Position numbers and translations under genes: made by a program. Under the pieces are notes generated by a model that saw only the letters and a program-made list of their open reading frames with translations, was not told the DNA's origin and did not search any database. From Pseudomonadota bacterium (GTDB lineage: Bacteria > Pseudomonadota > Alphaproteobacteria > ATCC43930 > CGMCC-115725), in NCBI GenBank assembly GCA_021790295.1, contig JAJYIC010000107.1, positions 1,982-7,855 on the forward strand: DNA of 5,874 nt, in the 5' to 3' direction. Shown here one piece after another: positions 5,601 to 5,874 of this stretch (positions are counted from its first letter, which is position 1; the number at the start of each line of letters is the position of its first letter).

Positions 5601-5637
5601 CGAGGCAGGCCCAGGAAGCGGTTCGGGACGGCCCCCG

Positions 5638-5661
5638 GGCCATTTAATCCGGGACATGGCC
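5638..5661. repeat. Inverted repeat GGCCAT / ATGGCC in the permease upstream region
   Basis: GGCCAT (5638-5643) and ATGGCC (5656-5661) are exact inverted copies separated by 12 nt. The site lies downstream of the isolated TATAAT and 55 nt before the permease start, where an operator or leader hairpin would be expected. At six bases per arm it could be chance in GC-rich DNA. Confidence 0.3.
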
Positions 5662-5716
5662 GACCGACGCTTTTCGACACCACGACCACGCGGCAAAGGA
5701 GTTGAAGCCAGGCCCT

Positions 5717-5874
5717 ATGCAGGCATTATCCCCGGAGCATCCTCCCCTCTCCGTGCGCCAGCGGGTGCGGCTGCGCTGGGAGAGTCTGGGCGTGTGGCTG
5801 GAGCTCATGCGCAATCTCGCCGTGCGGGACGTGGAGACCCGCTACAAGCACTCCCTGCTGGGCCTTTACTGGAC
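5717..5874 (+). CDS. ABC-2 type polysaccharide/O-antigen export permease (Wzm-like), N-terminal fragment
   Basis: The ATG at 5717 opens a frame to the window end: 52 codons plus two bases. The diagnostic part is LMRNLAVRDVETRYKHSLLG followed by LYW (residues 30-52), matching the cytoplasmic entry of ABC-2 permeases that export O-antigen, capsule or teichoic-acid precursors (family pattern: L-x-x-R-D-x-x-x-R-Y-[KR]-x-S-x-L-G-x-x-W). The membrane helices would follow outside the window, and its ATPase partner (Wzt type) would normally be adjacent downstream. AAAGGAG at 5695-5701 is the best ribosome site but is 15 nt from the ATG, longer than usual. Leucine codons are mostly CTG (5 of 10), while the genes to the left prefer CTC/CTT; this hints at a different origin, on a small sample. 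Confidence 0.75.
   Translation, partial: MQALSPEHPPLSVRQRVRLRWESLGVWLELMRNLAVRDVETRYKHSLLGLYW

Overview
The window looks like GC-rich alphaproteobacterial DNA, most likely Hyphomicrobiales (Beijerinckiaceae or Methylocystaceae type). This rests on a probable FzlA, an FtsZ-binding GST-like protein known from alphaproteobacteria, and on codon use rich in CTC/CTT leucine and TTC. The last ~500 bases look different and may be foreign, rearranged, or an assembly join.

Layout. Left arm (1-1941), all on the minus strand: a VOC-fold metalloenzyme, an acyl-CoA-dehydrogenase-fold flavin monooxygenase (HsaA-like) and the first 28 codons of an FMN-dependent alpha-hydroxy-acid oxidase/dehydrogenase. Together they suggest a small oxidative catabolic or detoxification operon of unknown substrate. 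A 224-nt divergent region (1942-2165) separates it from the middle block.

Middle (2166-5462): probable fzlA (plus), a secreted TPR protein on the minus strand converging on it, then, divergent from the TPR gene, a YeeZ-like SDR (plus) translationally coupled by an ATGA overlap to a ketopantoate-reductase-like gene. I recall fzlA-type GST genes, queG and this SDR type often being neighbours in alphaproteobacteria; here the TPR gene sits where queG might be expected. The ketopantoate-reductase-like protein has its Rossmann domain but no recognisable C-terminal helical domain, and ends in a Pro/Ala-rich tail.

Right arm (about 5340-5874): a strong imperfect hairpin inside that tail, a near-consensus sigma70 promoter pointing left with a possible 30-codon ORF, a 254-nt non-coding stretch (5463-5716) with an inverted repeat and an isolated TATAAT, then the start of an ABC-2 type polysaccharide export permease that runs off the window. 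Its leucine codons favour CTG, unlike the genes to the left.

No tRNA, rRNA, CRISPR array or intact mobile element was seen. No gene-free stretch exceeds 300 bases; the 215-nt gap at 85-299 holds only the ribosome binding site of the leftmost gene as far as I can see.
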